This document shows positions 24,261-35,441 of a stretch of 64,000 bases of DNA, piece by piece. Below the pieces are notes generated by a model. It made no database searches, was not told the DNA's origin, and saw only the letters and a list, made by a program, of their open reading frames with translations. The stretch lies in the NCBI RefSeq assembly GCF_048128805.1, contig NC_136016.1, positions 16,174,676 through 16,238,675 of the forward strand. Reading direction: 5' to 3'. Made by a program: the position numbers and the translations under genes. This DNA comes from Centroberyx gerrardi (Eukaryota > Chordata > Actinopteri > Beryciformes > Berycidae). Position 1 is the stretch's first letter; each line of letters starts with the position of its first letter.

Positions 24261-26006
24261 TTACTCCTCCTTCTCCTCTCCGTGTGTGATAACGTAGCAG
24301 ATGTTCTTGTAGTCTACGTTGCCAGCCACATCAGGGGGGAAGGCAGCCCACAGGTTGGTCATCTGCAGAGGAGAGGAGGGAGAAACAAATGAGCAACAGT
24401 CGCCACACCCAGAGATATAACTAGGATGGTGGTTACACATGCCATTGTTGAGTGAGATAGACAAGGAAAACTCACCTCCTCAGCGGTGAACCTGTCGCAC
24501 TGGGTGGTCAGGAGCTCCTCAAGGCTGGAGAGGAAAAACAGATATGAGACAATGTGTGTCATGTTTGGACCGTGCTACGACGAGTTCATAGAGTGCTGTG
24601 ATAGAAGGCAAGTCAAAGGCAAAAGCCCTTACAATTCCTTCTTGATGGAGCCAGTGGCCTCGGGGTCCAGGACCTTGAAAGCGCTCACAATGACGTCCTC
24701 GGGATCAGCACCTAGGAACAAGAGGAGCGCTCTCAGTTAAGATATAAACCAACAAAGGTAAAAGAAAAGTTCACATTATATAAGGGCATGATGTGACATG
24801 AATTGCTGTAAATACTGAATTGCAAAAACAAAAAGGGTGTGTGGAACATTTAAGTAGTTAAATATACACCCAATATAACACCTAACATCACTAAATATTT
24901 TACAAACTAACACAAGTAGTGGTAAAGCTTAGTTTAGCTGTGTAAGTTCAGGTGCGTGTTGACCTACCCTTCAGCTTCTCGCCGAACATGGTCAGGAAGA
25001 CGGTGAAGTTGATGGGGCCGCTGGCCTCCTTGACCATGGCCTCCAGCTCCTCATTCTTCACATTCAGTTGGCCCATGGTGGCCAGCACGTCCCTGAGGTC
25101 GTCCTTGCTGATGATGCCATCTCTGTTCTGGTCAATGATTGTGAAAGCCTATCCAGGGAGAGACGCGGGTAAGAGGGTGAAAGAAGAGGGGGGGGGGGGG
25201 GGGGGTCAATAATGCAAGAAACACACGGCTGATGGATGGTAATCATTAAGAAAATCAAACGCCTGCTCAGATGACATTCGTGAGCCCTTTCTTCCTCAAA
25301 GGATTAACTGAAATACAACTAATTAGAACAGTGGAGCTCGAGGCGCCCAGATTGTTCTTGAGTCCTGGTCACAAGATTTGCTCGTGACAATCATTTGAAG
25401 GAGCTGGTCTGCATGTGTAAATGTGTAAGGGTCTTCCACCTCTCTTTCCACATAGCTCGTCGCTGCACCCAGTGAAACCAAAGATGGCATTGGGAACCTT
25501 TTGGGAGTTGGCAGCTGGTGAGCCACTTGTCTTTCTAAGGTGTTAAAATGGTCTCGGAATGTGAGACAAGCCCCTTGCGACATTTAAGGAGACGGTATCG
25601 ATTACAGCTGCCACCCCTCCCTCCTCCCTCTTTTTTTGCCTTGTGACTAATTCTTCTGTCCCTGTCCCTCTTCACCTCCAAAGCTCAGCCACTGTAGCTA
25701 TTGTATTCTCATATATTTGCTGAGGTTATGCCCCAACAAGACTCCTCATAGGCTACTTAATATCTGATAGTGACAAAAGGTAACTTTGTAGTTGAGTGCT
25801 AAATCTAAAATGTCACAAAAGACTTTCTTGGGGCTGCAAAACAACTTTTTCTTCCCAATTTATTCTCTTTTTCTTCCCTAAATAGACTTAGTGCACTCAG
25901 GTATAAGGACCTCTAATAAATTTCTATTCTTTCTCCCTTAAGCTGCTCTTTTTCCAGCTTTGATTGGCATTTGCGTCCACCAGCTGTTGGGCGGCATTCC
26001 AGTGGG

Positions 26007-26040
<34 letters not shown>

Positions 26041-27213
26041 TGTTTGAGGCTCAGGAGGAGATGACTGACCGACCCCCGGGGAGAGGTAACTGCTGTCATC
26101 GGTAAAGCTCAGATTTACTGTTCTCTCATGCTGATGGGGACATTTTTGCTGTCATGTTGCCAATCTGATCAGCTCACTCACATTACCTCCATAGTCAAAT
26201 GATACATGGAGTCACCAGTTATATGAGCTCCACAAAATGTCCTTTCCCTTTCTCACATGATCTAGGATCCTAATGATTACAACTAGAAAAGTCAGTCTTA
26301 TTTTTACCACAGGATTTCTGCTAAATGTCATCATGAAATTTAACTGAAGCTGCTTTCCAAAAATGAAATCCCATTTCCCATCCCTGTTACATGATGTGGC
26401 TGGTGTAAAGTGTGTGTGATGTGGTGGAGAAATTTTTACCTCCTTGTACTCCTGGATCTGGCTCTGCTCAAACATGGAGAACACGTTGGAGGATCCACCC
26501 TCTCCCTGCTGCTGCCTCCTCTTGGCCTTCTTGGGTGCCTGGGAAACGATGCAAAGTAAAAACACATTTTTAACATACACCAACCAAACAGATTTCACTA
26601 CAAGAGGCAGTTATCCTGGCTAACTCTGTGCTAAAAAGACTGCCACAATAATCAGGAGGGATGCCCTCTGTGTGATCAAAGAATAAAAGGACACAAAGGG
26701 AGTCCCAAACTGCTGGTTTCTACATCCTCTACTTGCTCAATGTCTTGCTCATTCTGAATTAGATAAAGTACAGAGCGATGCAAAACAAATATGCCTCGAA
26801 TAGCTATGCAGCTGTACTTCTGGCTGATGCCGCTTTGATAATTTGCTGAACTGAATCACACTTTCTCAACACAAAGCTTTTGTGGAGAGGAAGAGTACAA
26901 ATGTAATCTGTCCATTTGAGTAGGCTATAGTATTATGTAACAGGTTTGGGGCCTTTAACGAAGTGATCCCCAAAGATATTTAGCATCACCATTTCATCAA
27001 GATCAAGATTAAAGATGTTAGCCAATCTTTAGTTGAGGCCAACAGCCATAAGTAAGAGTGGGTCCAAATCCACAGTTTGAGAGGCTCAGCTCTACAGTTT
27101 GAGCTGTTGGTAATCCAGATTGAAAAAGTATCAATGATGCTTTCATCTTATCAGTTTAGTGTAGAGAAGATCCTAGAGACTGCTTTTCCAAGGAACACGG
27201 CCACACTCACCAT
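24261..27213 (-). CDS. mylpf: Myosin regulatory light chain 2, fast skeletal muscle
   Basis: Six coding exons: 27211-27213 (ATG only), 26440-26538, 24968-25148, 24633-24711, 24476-24524 and 24261-24362. Total 513 bases, 170 aa, in phase at every junction; human MYLPF has 169 aa. The protein binds the neck of sarcomeric myosin II heavy chain. EF-hand 1 has an intact loop at residues 40-51 ([12 protein letters not shown]). The N-terminal [10 protein letters not shown] carries the serines targeted by myosin light-chain kinase. The C-terminus reads THGEEKEE. The start codon is the last codon of exon 1 (GAG-AG-ATG|GTGAGT), as in other MYL genes. The N-terminal RRQQQGEGG stretch is a little longer than in relatives I remember. 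Paralogue a versus b cannot be decided. Confidence 0.97.
26008..26038. repeat. (GA)n microsatellite in a mylpf intron
   Basis: A pure AG/GA run of about 30 bases inside the intron between the second and third coding exons. Confidence 0.85.
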
Positions 27214-27302
27214 CTCTCAAGTTTGTGGGGTATTGGTTGGTCAAGAAGAGAAGCCTAAGCCAAGCCGATGTGACTGACATGTAAGTGTTGGACCCTTGGG
27301 GT

Positions 27303-27310
27303 CTTATATA
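27303..27310 (-). promoter_or_regulatory. TATA box of mylpf
   Basis: On the minus strand TATATAAG lies about 90 bases upstream of the mylpf ATG (27213), which predicts a start site near 27278 and a short untranslated leader ending exactly at the ATG-only exon 1. About 120 bases further upstream, plus-strand CTAAAATAGG (27432-27441) resembles a CArG/MEF2-type A/T-rich muscle element but is not a perfect consensus match for either. Confidence 0.7.
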
Positions 27311-27319
27311 CTAGCCCAG

Positions 27320-28779
27320 GGGGGCTAACTTTAGCCACACCATCAGGTTTGGCAGGAAAAGAGAGCCGAGGGAAAGTAAGAGAAAGAGGGAGGAGCGAGG
27401 AGGTGTCCCGGCATATCGTCTTTCTGGTGCTCTAAAATAGGCTCCAGGAGTCTTGGAATGAGGTGAATTCAATGCCAACACACAAGCCTGACTTTGGTGT
27501 CACCGTGGACTAATATGGACAAACTGACATGACAGCCTGGGCGACTACTGAACAGCCTCATACCCTGTTTCTCTCTTCATCACTTCAACATGACATACTC
27601 AGAGTCTTTGTTGTGGCTATTTCTGTTTCTTTTATATCATCCACTGTGAGAGGGCAAAACCAGTGCATTACGATGGGCTACTGCAATACTTACTCCCTTT
27701 ATACAGACTTAACTTTGGACAGTTATCCTTCAGGCAAACTCGTCAATGCTTTCCATTAATAAAAGTGCCAAGTGCCAACATGTATTTACAGTAAACATAT
27801 CCTTAAGTCATCACCTGTTCAAATGATAGGCTCAGTCTGCAGTTTGTGCTTACTACCAGATCAGTAGTGGCCAACAGGACATATAAACAGTCATGAAATT
27901 TGAAAACAGTTGGCTGATGGACATTGGTTCAGCTCCAGTAATGACACACGACTACTAGTCCTCTAGAAACAGTGACCGAGCATAAACGAGAGATGTAAAC
28001 AGTGCCTTGATATTGACACAGGCTGTACTAGCAAATATTTACTGGACATATGTACAACTTTTAATTGGAAAAAAAAGAAGCACTAAATGTAGAATAGTGA
28101 TTGCATTAAACTCAATAACAAAAATGGGGTGGTATGCTAAACCTATAAAATTGTTCACCCAGACAGATTTACATTCATGTCTCATACTGCATAATAGTGT
28201 GGTTTCTTTCCAAGTGCTCCATTTCTATCTATAATAGCTTAATATCTACATTAGTGGTAATGAGGCCAGTGATAATGGATATTAAGGATATTGATTATGG
28301 GAAACGGCAAATGATGATTGGACTAAATGAAGCGCTTCCCCACCATGGAGGCACTAATTTGGGTTGCTCCTGCAGATGCCCAGTATAGTTGCTTTAGAAT
28401 ATGGGGACGCGGGCCCACCCACCAAACTCCATATATGAGCTCCATAGGCGGCCATCTATCATGCAAAGGTATGTATTGGGATCCAGCACAAGCGGGAACT
28501 GATACCCCCCTCTCCCCTCACAAACCCGCGCAAAGTCTCCCTCTCTTTGGCATTTGTGGGCCTACTGTTTCACATGGCAAAATATGACCTAATTTAACTA
28601 AGGGACCGATATGTTACTTCATTTTATATTTCTGGTGTGGGCTTTTCCTGCTCCAACATCCTAATACTGATTATTTACACCAGAGAAAATAGTTTGCAGA
28701 GAGTCAAACAAAACCAGACTATGTGAGGAAGGTCGCCAGCAGAAATGGAGCAACTTCAAGTATGGGCTTGAAGGACTCT

Positions 28780-28854
<75 letters not shown>

Positions 28855-29300
28855 GAGAGCACAGTCAAAGACCATAAAAACAAGACAGCTGTAGAGACTG
28901 AAATAGCGCTACCCCCCCTGCCCGCCCTCCATTCTCTTTCTCAGCCATTTTGACTGTCCCTTTTAAAATTCGACAGCCTTCGCCCCTTCTCGGCCTCCTT
29001 TGCCCCCATATGACTTCCATTCCTTTTTTACCCGAAGGACTCACTGGCCTGCTGTCAGGTGAAAGTGATTTACAACAAAGGAAGACACTTGTGGACAGTC
29101 AAATGGGGAACTTGAGTGATCAATAGCATCTGATTGATTGATTCCTCATACTGTGTCCACTTTGGCGGTGGCCATATCAACTATTAGCTGTTGCAATAGT
29201 TAGTAATAACTCATAATCAATAGTTTGTAAGTTAACTTGATAGAGGCACCATTTGTATTAACTGTAATGAGGAACAAAGGTCAGTAGAGCAGGAGAACAT
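27320..29300. other. Intergenic stretch between mylpf and pheta
   Basis: This holds the upstream flank of mylpf and the downstream flank of pheta. Apart from a long (GA)n tract at 28781-28858 I see no gene, RNA or clear mobile element. The short open frames have no family resemblance. Confidence 0.5.
28781..28858. repeat. (GA)n microsatellite
   Basis: A GA run of nearly 80 bases interrupted by one GACAGA and one GATA unit. Confidence 0.95.
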
Positions 29301-29498
29301 GGATCATTTATTGACTCCATGATAAGTAAACATAAGGAATAATATTTTCTTGAACATTTTTATCTTAAATATATACAAATATATACAATAACATTTCATT
29401 TGGTTCAACCCCCCCTCTTTACATGATATCTTTGCATAGTAACCTTTATTCTCATATTCTCATAGTGTTTATAGTGAGGTACTGCATCTCCGCCGCTA

Positions 29499-32315
29499 TC
29501 ATCCAAAATCAATCAAATCTTCTTCCTGAATAACTTCGTCGCCTCTTCCCCTTTTTGACCAATCAGCAATCAGTTCCTTCACGTCCTTTCCGAACTCTTC
29601 ATGCAATTTACTAAATTCCTCTTTGGTGCCTGTTCCAGCCGCTGACCACTCCCCCAAGGGTGGAGCAGGACCATTAATAGGCACAACATTTGCATTTCTC
29701 TTGGGCCAGAGTTTGGGTGATCTCTTACTGGCTGGTTTGGAGGAAATGGGTGGAGCTTGAAGCCTTTGATTGGAGCTAAAACTAGGTCCCGCTCCCACAC
29801 CTGGCGCTGGGTGCTGAGGTAGTGTCGAGATGCGTGCGCTCTGCCAGGCCGTAGAACTTGCTGCTTCTGCTGTGCTGAAACTAGGCATGGTGAAACTCTT
29901 GGCCGGATCACTGGAGTACGCTTTCATGGCCTCTGAGGAACGAGCAGAGAAAGACTGAGAAACACACAACCGAAGAGCTGCAATCACATTCAGAAACTAG
30001 AGCTGACTACTGAGCATTATTTACCCCAACACAACAAAAACCCATCTACTTTAAGTCTGAGAGACTTGGAAATCGATGTTAAAGATAAAACGAGGCACTT
30101 GAGCTGCCTAATCTCCCCGCATGATCACCATCATCCATATTAAACATACCCAGTTAAGCTAATAAGTAATGAGGTTATTAATTAACCCAATTAATGCATT
30201 TATTTGCAAATATTTCTATGTCAACATACTTGTCTTTGTGTAAAACATAGGTGATATTATGAACTCATCACATATTTTAAAGCATTAAGGAGTTATAGTA
30301 GACTCAAGAAAGTACTTGTGGACGTGGTTTTTGGGAAATACTTCCCCATTGTTGAAACACATGCGTTTCACCAGGGTGTGTCACCCTCATAAATGGTGAA
30401 TCTACATTCACCCTTGAGCTGTCGTTTGTTTATTTGGAAATAGCTAACTGCAGACAAAATTATTTTGTTCTTAATCATCTAAAGCATAGAAATTTGGCAT
30501 TACAGATTTTCCATGCTACATTTTATGCCACAGCAGCTTTGTTTGTTTTAGAGCAAATGTTGCCCTACTCATGGGAGGAAGAACCTTCTGTAACCTACAT
30601 GAAAAGAGGGTCCAGTACCATTTAGGGACAGAAAGTCATGGGTCACATGTTTCAGTTCCTGACAGACAGTGTTCCTCACAGGCTGCATTCACAGGCCGGC
30701 TAAACTAGACTTGCCTAGTTTAACTTGTTTACTCATTAATATGCAAAACCTAATCAGATCATCTACTCTATAGGGGGAACCTGTGGTGTAAGTATGGAGT
30801 TTCTATCATGCATTGTTCTTGAGTTGTTGACTTCACAAGAATGTGTCTATCTCGATCTATCACGATATGGGTCACGTATGCAAAATCACACATTAAATAA
30901 TCAAATGAATGTCAACAGAATGGTGGTAAATGGTAATGCTAGGTGTGCATTACTGACATTTTTCAAATAATATTCCTTAAAATGTTTCATACCTCATTTT
31001 GCCTTGAGTTTTTTTTTTTTTATTGCTTGTTATCATAAGTTTAGACAACAGATTTATGTGTCACAATATCCCCAAATCACCATATCATGATGATATGATT
31101 CTACTGAACAATATGAATTATTGCCCAGCCCTTGTCTACACAGAGACAGATAAGATGCCACCATGACTACATAATGTCCTGCAAACCATGTAGGCTACCA
31201 TGGTGGAGGGACACAACAGTGTTAGTAAGCTGATGTGAACAGTGATGCAATGCCTCTCCGGAACAAAAGCCGCTCTTATTCACCCACAGAGAAAGACTGT
31301 ATCCTTCAGACAGACTATCCTCTCTCTCTTTTCTCTCTCACCTCCGTACTGTTTCTCCATGTCCATCACTAACAGGGCCAGGTAGTTGTGGTTGGCTGAG
31401 AGTAGAGCTTTGATCCAGCTCTCCTGACCCGCCTGGTCCTCGGCAGCGAACTTGTACGTGCGCAGGCCCGGCTCGCTCCACACCAGCGAGAAGGCAAACT
31501 GCTCCTCCGACTCGCACAGCTGGACGGTGCAGCCCTCCAGAACAATCACTCCTATCAGGTCCCGGTCGGCGGGCCGGTCCTTGTAGAAGAGGAGGTTCCC
31601 CTTCAGCACAAACCAGCGCTTCTGATAGGACGTGTTTCTCTCACCCTGTGGGACACCGTTGTGACATCTGTGGTTTACCATTTCTAAAGCAAACGGCTCA
31701 TTTACTCAATTTCTTACTCAACTGGTTTGATGAAAAATCAGGATAAGCAGCTTACAGGAACATAGTGCTTTATGAATTTATTGATGGAATCATGAACAAG
31801 TTTTAATTAACGTGTGTTTAGAAATTCACAATTTTACATGTTCATTGTGGGTTTAAATTACAGATTGACTCTTGGGTCTCAAATCATGTGCATGGAGGGC
31901 TGAGAGTCTGCAGGTTTTCATTCCAGCCAAACACTACAGCAGCTGATTTCCCTGATTAGTTCCTCCTCTCTGGTTGAAGGTGTGCTGATCAGTGAAATCA
32001 CCTGTGTAGTGTTTGATTGGAATGAAAACCTGCAGCCATGGCACATGGTTGGAGACTCCTGCAATAACTTTGTGAGTAGTTTGATTAGTTTTCACAACCA
32101 TAACTCACTTGACTGATTGTTCATAAGGCAAAGAAAATAAATCTGCTCTACTAAGGGCAGGGGGACTAGGAAGAATGCACATACAAAATATTCAGACTGT
32201 AAAGTAAATTAGCCTATCCAAACAAGTCACTTACCTTCTTGTAGAGATATCCTTCCTTGTCGACAGGTGAGTTGCAAGACTGAAAATACGTGAGTATCTT
32301 TCCATGGATCTTCAT
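29499..32315 (-). CDS. Sesquipedalian / PHETA (FAM109) PH-domain protein
   Basis: Three coding exons (32235-32315, 31342-31645, 29499-29932) sum to 819 bases and give 272 aa in continuous phase. Residues about 17-118 form a PH domain: GYLYKKGERNTSYQKRWFVL, an LLFYKDRPADRDLIGVI strand pair, and the C-terminal helix Trp in SWIKALLSANH. The C-terminal part is Pro/Ser-rich and contains an F&H motif, F235 and H239 in FSKLHEEFGKDVKEL. PHETA proteins use this motif to bind the ASH-RhoGAP domain of the inositol 5-phosphatases OCRL and INPP5B on endosomes. The start MKIHGKILTYFQSC parallels the MKLNERS start of mammalian PHETA1/2. I cannot tell whether it is pheta1 or pheta2. AATAAA (plus TTTATT) at 29445-29450 is close behind the stop. 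Confidence 0.9.
30843..31134. mobile_element. hAT-like MITE, copy 2, in pheta intron 2
   Basis: Shares with the element at 3818-4430 the phrases TATGCAAA...TTAAATAAT..AAT(T)GAATGT (about 30877-30913) and TTATCATAAGTTTAGACAAC (about 31030-31049), plus the right end ATTGCCCAGCCCTT at about 31120-31133. The left terminal repeat is not recognisable. Parts of the interior are spaced differently and the block inserted in copy 1 is missing. Confidence 0.5.
31908..32035. mobile_element. Short palindromic MITE in pheta intron 1
   Basis: CTGCAGGTTTTCATTCCA at 31908-31925 is matched by its reverse complement (TGGAATGAAAACCTGCAG) at 32018-32035. The complementarity extends inward over a (C)CAAACACTACA / TGTAGTGTTTG arm, giving about 30-bp terminal repeats around a core of some 70 bases. 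The RNA would fold into a long hairpin in the pheta pre-mRNA. Family unassigned. Confidence 0.65.
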
Positions 32316-34145
32316 TTCAACATCACAGGCCTTGCCATACCTGAACCTGCCATACCGGAGCACATCGAAGACACAACATAGTCATTAAATTCCATCATAG
32401 GCTATTCATGTATGGTGCTACAAAGCTATATTGGTGTGTTTCTGGATAAGTCACTGTAGCGTGCTTTATGTAACACTTGCATCTCACTTCTTGATATTCT
32501 GCGTTTACCGCCTTCACATCACGGAAGTATTATTGCTTCACATACAGTTACTTTCTTCCCTTAAAGTGCAGTAACGTTAGGCTAAAGTAACAATTCTCTT
32601 AGTATCATTTTATATTTTGAGGAAAATACGTCAAACACACAGATTATTAATAAACAGCTCCGTACAAACTCTGGTTTGAGAGACATTATCGCCTTACCAT
32701 CTTTTCCTGCTTCTGCGTTAATAATAAAAACAACAACAACATTACAATAGATGCTCGTGCATTTTATAGTTTCCATTTTGTTACTCGGCCTACTTCATTT
32801 CCTCGCGCAAGAGAAACTGCGACGCTGAAATTTGGGGTCTGTTGTAATCGTTCATTCGCTACTTCTTTACTTACCTTTCTGAAATGTAGGAATGTGTTTC
32901 ACTTTCCGCACGGCATGGGTGTTGTCAAACACTTCCTGGTAGCTAAGGTGAGCAGCTCCACGTCAGCGGCACTAAAAGGTAGCACCGGTAGGCCAAACTA
33001 CTTCAGATGCGGGCGAAGTAAACAATGCAGTCAATGCTGAGCTTCGTTGGCTTTCTTTTCCTAAGCTGGAAATCACCCAGTTTTGTTCTGCAAACTATCC
33101 AAATAGGATTTTCTGTTGTGTATTATGTGTTTATTTTAGTGCAGAGGTCCTCAGACTCTGGCATTAGAGTACAGATCCGTAAGACTTTGTTAGATATGAG
33201 GTTATAGAGAGCTGCATGACTGTCTGTAGCTGGTTGGAGATAACTGGGTATAGTGAAAGTCTCTCTCCTTGTCTAATGAGTGAAATTAAACTATTTCTTA
33301 ATTTGCCGAAGACCTCCTGGTGGTGTGTGTTGCATTTACTGTAGTTCCTTAGTGAATATTCCTAACTTGTGATGTGTGTCAAGGATGTAAAGCGCCTCTT
33401 GGGTGCAAGTGATCATCACACTCTGGCCTATAATATCACTTACCCTTATTAAATAAAAACACCTGAGTTGTTAAATTAACTAAGTTGCTGCAGTAAACAT
33501 ACCCAGCATACAGCAAGTTTCAGTCATTCTGGCAAACTTTAATAAGCATCATGCCACTCAGATAAGAATGTGCAAATAATTTCAGAGTATCAATCATTGT
33601 CTTTAGCATTCATTATTTAAAATGAGATGACACATTCTGTACATGATCAATAGTGGTGTTACATTCTAAAACACACTGTGACAGGGCGAACCTTGGAGTG
33701 TTTTGACCTGCTGATCAGTTAAAGGTTCACTGGATGTAACATCATTTCATTCACAGTCCACTGGCTACTGCAAGGCATTACACTTTTTTTTATAAGTGAT
33801 TACTTACTGCAACCCCAATTAAATGTGATTAGAGGGACATACAGGTTAGCAACATTAGCACACAACTGGCTATTTGAAAACCGCAACATTGCTTTGTTTG
33901 GCTCGCTCACAAACTCAAACAGCAAGTTGCTCCCTGTAAAAATGCACAATAAATTACAAGAAGCAAGACTTTTGATCAGTTCTGTAGCTTATAATTCAAA
34001 CACCCCACAACAATTTCTTAATCTAAGGGAACAGATCAACATAGCCATCCTTCACAGTTGCAGCACAACGTTGGTGTGCTGATTTCACTAATGTGCACAT
34101 AGCCTGCAATAATCGGTGAGATGAGCAGTCCAATGCAGTTCTAGT
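32316..34145. other. pheta upstream region and zinc-finger A downstream flank
   Basis: About 32800-32960 contains a few CpGs and a CACTTCCGCACGGCATGGG patch that may be the pheta promoter, with an ETS-type CTTCCG. From about 33000 to 34145 I see AT-rich sequence without a supportable gene. This part probably includes the 3' UTR of the next minus-strand gene. Confidence 0.4.
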
Positions 34146-35441
34146 TCACTGGTGCTCCCTCCACACTTGTTGTAACTGCAGCGTCTCTCCAATGTGGATC
34201 TTCTGGTGTCTTTTCAGGTTCTCCCCGCGGCTGAAGCTCTTCCCACACTGGTTGCAGTAGTACGGTTTCTCCCCCGTGTGGACCCTCTTGTGTTTCTTCA
34301 GGTCTCCCGCCTGGCTGAAACATCTCCCACACTGCATGCAGCCGTAGGGCTTTTCTCCTGTGTGGCAACGCTGGTGGATCCTCAGGTTGCCCACCCTGCT
34401 GAACGTCTTTCCGCACACAAAACAGATGTGCGGGTCATCTCTCCTGAAGTGCTCCCTCCTGTTTTTCCTCCCGTCGAAGGCAGTCCTGTTGGTTTTCGCA
34501 AATCCATACCTCCTAGATATGGCGTTGTGATTTGAGTGGACAAAGACGAGTCCGTACGGTCCAGCGCCAACTTGTGGCCTCTGGGTCTCAGCAGAGTCGT
34601 GACGAGAAGAGTTGCAGCTTAAATCCACACAGCCGTTATAAGGTCCTTCAGTAGCAGGTGGTTCCAATATGGTGCAGTCCGCTGGCTCTGGTTCACTTTT
34701 GATGACAGCCAGGTTCACCCCAAGTGGAGCGTCGGAGTGAGAAGTGCTTGCATCGTTGAGTGAGACGGCATCGATGTCCCCCTTTTCACTGTGTGATGTG
34801 TGGACAGCCACTGCCTCCTCAATAATGTGTGCCATCTCCTCCAGTTGCACTTTGCAATGTTCCGCTGGTGTTTGTGCCAAGTTGCACACAACTTGTGACT
34901 CAACTGCATCAAGTTCTTTGGATTCCTGCTTCAAGTCATGGTCAGGATTGTGGCTGCTTATTGGCTTTTGTTCTGTCTGAATGACCTCTGAGTTTTGGTT
35001 CAGACTGAGACTTAAATCTTGCTCTTGTTTCTCTGTGTCTTCTTTTTCTTCAGGCACTGGACCACTTCCAGGTAGAGAAGCTGTTAAAAAAAAAAAAAAA
35101 AAAAGGAAGGAGTGTTAAACTTCAGTAACTCCTCATTATCCATGAACAAGAAATGGTTCATCCCATGTAGGTTAGTTACACTGTTTGTATGGATAAATGC
35201 CCCATGAGTATCATAATTAATGTTGACCAAAGGACACATATAACTTGTACCCACGTGTGCTCTCTCTTATCTTGTCCTGTAGCTCCTGCAGTCTTCTCTT
35301 CAGACTCTCATTCTCTCTCTGGGTCCTGGCAGTTTTCTCCTGGTACTCTGACACCGTCTCCTTCACCACCTCCAGTACCTCATGCACAGCTACAGTCAGT
35401 AGCTTTGCCACGCGGGCATTCAGACGCTCAAGTTTAGACAT
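34146..35441 (-). CDS. Coiled-coil/C2H2 zinc-finger protein A
   Basis: Two coding exons (35255-35441 and 34146-35080; phase-1 junction) give 373 aa. Exon 1 encodes a heptad-rich helix beginning [15 protein letters not shown] and ending in an [10 protein letters not shown] stretch, typical of N-terminal oligomerisation segments of teleost zinc-finger genes. Exon 2 has an acidic spacer, a sumoylation-type VIKSEPE, and three TFIIIA-type fingers (residues about 282-302, 310-330 and 338-358) joined by TGEKPY linkers. It is likely a nuclear DNA-binding regulator; targets are unknown. An acceptor TTTCAG|G sits directly before the ATG, so a non-coding 5' exon lies upstream. After finger 3 the frame runs into a short tail and stops; another frame retains a finger-like trace (see findings). 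Confidence 0.9.

Noticed and set aside
35217-35437. Plus-strand frames antisense to the zinc-finger first exons (also at 38251-38445 and 42596-42943)
   Set aside because: They recur in all three copies only because the sense exon is conserved at the nucleotide level. No start context or domain is evident.
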